From DUPH01 sp035449085 (GTDB lineage: Bacteria > Verrucomicrobiota > Kiritimatiellia > RFP12 > UBA1067), in the NCBI GenBank assembly GCA_035449085.1, contig DAOTKE010000137.1:1-8501 (forward strand): a stretch of DNA of 8,501 nt, written 5' to 3'. The translations under genes and the position numbers were made by a program. A model generated the notes under the pieces. It did no database searches. It was given only the letters and a program-made list of their open reading frames with translations, and had not been told where the DNA came from. Positions 5,704 through 8,501 of the stretch are shown here, piece after piece. Each line of letters opens with the position of its first letter. Position 1 is the stretch's first letter.

Positions 5704-8501
5704 TAGGCATGAAGGCGCGTCTGGTGGTCGGTCTCGTGAGTATGGCCGTGACAGCGCGCGCTGCGGAGGTTCATAAAGCGGACAACGAGGACGCGCTCGC
5801 GCTCGGTTCAAGTTGGGTCGGCGGGGTGGCACCGGGCGGAGACGACACGGCGGTTTGGGACGGTGATCTGACCCCCAACGCCACCAACTGGATGTACGGC
5901 TTGGGTGGGGACGTGTCTTGGGGCGGTATCCGGGTGACCAACCGGACCGGTTTCTTGGTCGTGACCAACGACGGCTCGCGGCTCTCGCTCGGTGCGGGCG
6001 GTATGGATATGACCGTTCAAGTGGATATTTCGGACAGCCGGGTGTCCCTTGATGTGCCGATTACCTTGGCCGCGCCTCAGACCTGGCGATCATTTGGCTT
6101 AGTCGGTAATAATTTCTGGCAGTCAGTGGATGGAACGGGCCCGCTGACGCTGGAGTCGGGGTGGTTCGCGTTTTATGAGCCGTTGACAATGTCCGGCGGT
6201 ATCAAAGTGACTGAGGGTTCGGAGGTGTATATTCGGTCGAACGCCGTAGTGAACGGGGCGGTTTCAGTCAGTGGCGGTAGCACGCTGGTGGTCAACAAGC
6301 CGGCAGCGACCGAGTGGCGGCAGAGTTTCACGTCCGGCAGTGTCACCAATGACGGCATTTTTGTTTTCGGTCGGCCGGTGGGCAGTGCGGCGACCACACA
6401 AGCCACGGTGGCGCTGAAAGCGGATGATCGTCTGGTGCGGGCGACCGTGATAGACAACCGGACCTGCGGCCGGATCAACATTCTTGAGAACGACGTGCGA
6501 ATGGATGGCGGGGAAATCGCCGCGAACTGGTGGTACCTCTATTCTGGGTCATATACACAGGCTCAGGGCTCCGCCTATTCGGAGTACGCGATGTACGTGG
6601 GCTTCGACACAGGCGGGCCCGCTGCCTCCCGTACCGTCGCGATAGAGGGCGGCACACTGGATGTGCGCCGTTTCCACATTGGTGCTATGAGTTCGGAGAA
6701 CCAGCCGGGTGTGCTGGAAATCCGTGGCGGTGAGGTACAGGCCGTGCGGGCGGCCAGTTCCCAGTACACTGGAATCGACTTGGCCGCCGTAAAAACCGAT
6801 GGTGAATGGAGAGCCGTCCCGGTGTCGGGCGCCGAATTGCTTGTGTCCGGCGGGTCGCTGCGGACCATTCAGATCGGTTACGGCAGTACCGAAGCCGTGC
6901 GCGACAGCACGTGGAACGTGACAAACGGCTACGCACGTTTCACCTTGATCGGCGGCGAGGTGACGGTCGGTTCCTACGGGATCGGCCCGCACGCGGTATG
7001 GAACCGGGTTTCCGGCATCCCGCAAGAGTGCGCGACCGCATGGTACGAGACGCTGTTTTCGGGCGGTACGCTAGGTGCCTATGCCTCCTACATAAACCGG
7101 GCGAATACGCGGTTGAGCAACGCGCACGGCGGAGTGACCTTCCGGGCGGCGGACACCGACGGGACGCCGTACACGATCACGCAAAAGGGGGTGCTTTACG
7201 GGACGGGCGGTCTGCGCAAGACAGGCGCCGGCACGTTGGTTTTGGCCAGTCCTGTGAACACCTACACCGGTAAGACCGTAGTGGCCGAGGGAACGTTGAG
7301 CCTCGATGTTTTTTCTGGTGTCATGACCGCCCGCTGGACGGCGGACAACCTGGTGGTGTCACCTGGCGAAGCGGTCACGGAATGGCCCTGCGAGTTGGGC
7401 GAATCGTCTTGGAGTTTCTCGCACGCGCTGGCGGTCTCGATTCGTTCGACCTCGACAGCGCCGATCCTTGCGCCCGAGATGATGAACGGCCACAAGGCGG
7501 TGCGCTTCAATGGTAGTACCGACGCGCTGGGAATGAGTGGCCTGTTGACCACAACGCCGGTGAACAACGCAAACAAGCTGACGGTCGCGGCGGTCGTGCG
7601 GCCGCGTGGGCCGGGCAAGGGTGACGGCTCGCAGATCGTGAACGCGGCCGGTATCGTCGGTTCGCAGATGACGGGGGGCGGAGGTGGCCTCTGGGGACTG
7701 GCGATCAACCAGAACGGTGCGGTCGGATCCGGTGTCAGCCTCAATAACTTGGCGTGGACGGTGGTCTGGGACAGCACCACCAATGTCGTCGACAGCCGTC
7801 CGCATGTGGTGATCTACACGTGGGCGCAGGGGACTGAACTCACGATCAACATCGACGGCGCGCGCACGCGGCTGACCAGCGGGGTGCCGGGAAATCTGCT
7901 GGCCAAGACCCGCATGCTGATGGGATCGAACGAGAACGGTCTCGGCTTTGACGGTGACATCGCGGAGATCCGGTTTTACAAGAATGCCGCCTTATCCGAT
8001 GCCGAGCAGGACATGCTCGGCACCTTGCTGGCCGACACCTATGGTGCGGCCTACGTGGCGGGCGGCTGGACGTCCATCCCCGTGTCGGTTCCGGATTCGT
8101 CTGCGGTGTGGTCGCCCGACACCTTGACGGGTGCTCCCGGCGACGAGCTGGCCGAGTGGCCCAGCACCAACGGCGTGTGGAAGTTCTCATCGGCGTTGGC
8201 GACCACGATCGGCGGCACCTACACGCCGAAACGGACTTTCGACGCGCCGACCATCGGCACGTCACTGATGAACGGTTACCGCGTGGCCTCGTTCAACGGT
8301 GTCACGGATGCAATGGCCTTGACCGGTAATGCACCGACACCGACTTCAGGCGCTACCGACTTGACGGTGGCAGTGGTGATGCGTAACGATGCCGTCGGCG
8401 TCGGCGGCTACGCGAACGACTGGCGTTCCGGCACCGCCGGGATCATCGGCAGGGCGTTTTTATTTGAACTGGGCTCGCGCGTTGTTTATCAGGGAAACAC
8501 T
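5688..8501 (+). CDS. Large secreted PATR/LamG surface protein, 3' end outside the window
   Basis: The frame is open for 938 codons with no stop and runs off the window. A signal peptide (about 1-25) has a basic start, a hydrophobic core LVVGLVSMAV and a cleavage site TARA|AE. The mature start, SSWVGG then DDTAVWDG (41-59), is the N-terminal pattern usual in PATR proteins. A Gly/Thr/Val-rich beta region follows, in which GG(T/S/E)(L/V) turns recur near 319, 345, 386 and 420, often followed by 'IG', suggesting a beta-helix. One canonical PATR repeat lies at about 505-539 (GLRKTGAGTLVL, then NTYTG, then EGTLSL). Two LamG-like jelly-roll domains follow (about 547-787, and 806 to the edge). Such proteins are exported and are thought to sit at the surface or bind polysaccharide. 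No catalytic domain is seen in the visible part, and any C-terminal anchor or barrel lies beyond the window. Function is unknown. Confidence 0.85.
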   Translation, partial: MTVRGVGMKARLVVGLVSMAVTARAAEVHKADNEDALALGSSWVGGVAPGGDDTAVWDGDLTPNATNWMYGLGGDVSWGGIRVTNRTGFLVVTNDGSRLSLGAGGMDMTVQVDISDSRVSLDVPITLAAPQTWRSFGLVGNNFWQSVDGTGPLTLESGWFAFYEPLTMSGGIKVTEGSEVYIRSNAVVNGAVSVSGGSTLVVNKPAATEWRQSFTSGSVTNDGIFVFGRPVGSAATTQATVALKADDRLVRATVIDNRTCGRINILENDVRMDGGEIAANWWYLYSGSYTQAQGSAYSEYAMYVGFDTGGPAASRTVAIEGGTLDVRRFHIGAMSSENQPGVLEIRGGEVQAVRAASSQYTGIDLAAVKTDGEWRAVPVSGAELLVSGGSLRTIQIGYGSTEAVRDSTWNVTNGYARFTLIGGEVTVGSYGIGPHAVWNRVSGIPQECATAWYETLFSGGTLGAYASYINRANTRLSNAHGGVTFRAADTDGTPYTITQKGVLYGTGGLRKTGAGTLVLASPVNTYTGKTVVAEGTLSLDVFSGVMTARWTADNLVVSPGEAVTEWPCELGESSWSFSHALAVSIRSTSTAPILAPEMMNGHKAVRFNGSTDALGMSGLLTTTPVNNANKLTVAAVVRPRGPGKGDGSQIVNAAGIVGSQMTGGGGGLWGLAINQNGAVGSGVSLNNLAWTVVWDSTTNVVDSRPHVVIYTWAQGTELTINIDGARTRLTSGVPGNLLAKTRMLMGSNENGLGFDGDIAEIRFYKNAALSDAEQDMLGTLLADTYGAAYVAGGWTSIPVSVPDSSAVWSPDTLTGAPGDELAEWPSTNGVWKFSSALATTIGGTYTPKRTFDAPTIGTSLMNGYRVASFNGVTDAMALTGNAPTPTSGATDLTVAVVMRNDAVGVGGYANDWRSGTAGIIGRAFLFELGSRVVYQGNT
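7200..7304 (+). repeat. PATR (autotransporter-associated beta-strand) repeat unit
   Basis: Residues 505-539 of the secreted protein read GTGGLRKTGAGTLVLAS and then NTYTGKTVVAEGTLSL, matching the known repeat pattern 'GLtKtGaGtLtLsg-NtYtGgTtvnaGtLsl' almost position by position. Only one clear copy is visible, placed at the junction between the beta-helix-like region and the LamG domains. Confidence 0.85.
7326..8501 (+). repeat. Tandem LamG-like domains within the secreted protein, second copy cut by the window
   Basis: Copy 1 covers about 7326-8048 and copy 2 about 8103-8501. Matching landmarks are ARWTADNL against AVWSPDTL, EAVTEWP against DELAEWP, MMNGHKAVRFNGSTDALGM against LMNGYRVASFNGVTDAMAL, LTVAAVVRP against LTVAVVMRN, and GIVGSQ against GIIGRA. 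Copy 1 ends with DIAEIRFY and LSDAEQ, the usual LamG (Laminin_G_3) closing strand and helix. The DNA copies are clearly diverged, so the duplication is old. Confidence 0.75.

Noticed and set aside
5492..5776. Plus-strand frame of 94 codons spanning the methyltransferase end and the secreted-protein start
   Set aside because: It overlaps two supported genes in another frame and shows no conserved pattern.
6549..7025. Minus-strand frames opposite the secreted protein (for example 158 codons)
   Set aside because: The plus frame carries a signal peptide, a PATR repeat and LamG domains without a stop for 938 codons, so these are shadows.
1..8501. CRISPR array, tRNA, rRNA, insertion sequence, prophage or defence system
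   Set aside because: I found no regularly spaced direct repeats, no cloverleaf or TPsiC-like block, no transposase or integrase motifs and no recognised defence domains on either strand.

Overview
The window reads as chromosomal DNA from a GC-rich anaerobic bacterium. A member of the Kiritimatiellota or a neighbouring PVC lineage (Lentisphaerae, Verrucomicrobia) fits best. This rests on a pyrophosphate-dependent phosphofructokinase, a three-domain NifU-type scaffold outside any nitrogen-fixation cluster, and two very Gly/Thr/Val-rich secreted proteins of the autotransporter-associated beta-strand (PATR) and LamG kind. The lineage is an inference from gene content; there is no rRNA or other marker here.

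Layout. Positions 1-152 hold the last 49 codons of a plus-strand gene whose C-terminus resembles that of the PATR-type secreted proteins. Three plus-strand housekeeping genes follow: pfp (245-1477), a degenerate HAD-fold protein (1576-2256) and mazG (2343-3140). They are separated by gaps of 98 and 86 bp. The first gap carries a candidate promoter. The second carries a strong perfect-stem hairpin just ahead of the mazG ribosome binding site. mazG runs head-on into nifU (minus strand, 3137-3985), and both stop codons sit inside one TTAA. A 358-bp divergent region separates nifU from an orphan SAM-dependent methyltransferase (4344-5546), which has a textbook extended -10 promoter. The rest of the window (5688-8501) is the first 938 codons of a large secreted protein that is still open at the window edge. 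It has a signal peptide, a beta-helix-like region, one PATR repeat and two tandem LamG-like domains.

How the genes may work together. Pfp spends pyrophosphate to phosphorylate fructose 6-phosphate, while MazG makes pyrophosphate when it hydrolyses NTPs, so pfp and mazG both touch the cell's pyrophosphate pool. The HAD-like protein between them keeps the fold but has lost the general acid/base Asp and the Mg-binding acidic motif, which suggests a binding or regulatory role. NifU would supply Fe-S clusters. The secreted proteins would act at the cell surface or outside. I see no CRISPR array, tRNA, rRNA, insertion sequence, phage or defence gene. The least ordinary elements are the pseudo-HAD gene, the hairpin before mazG, the uncalled giant secreted protein and the unexplained nifU/methyltransferase intergenic region.
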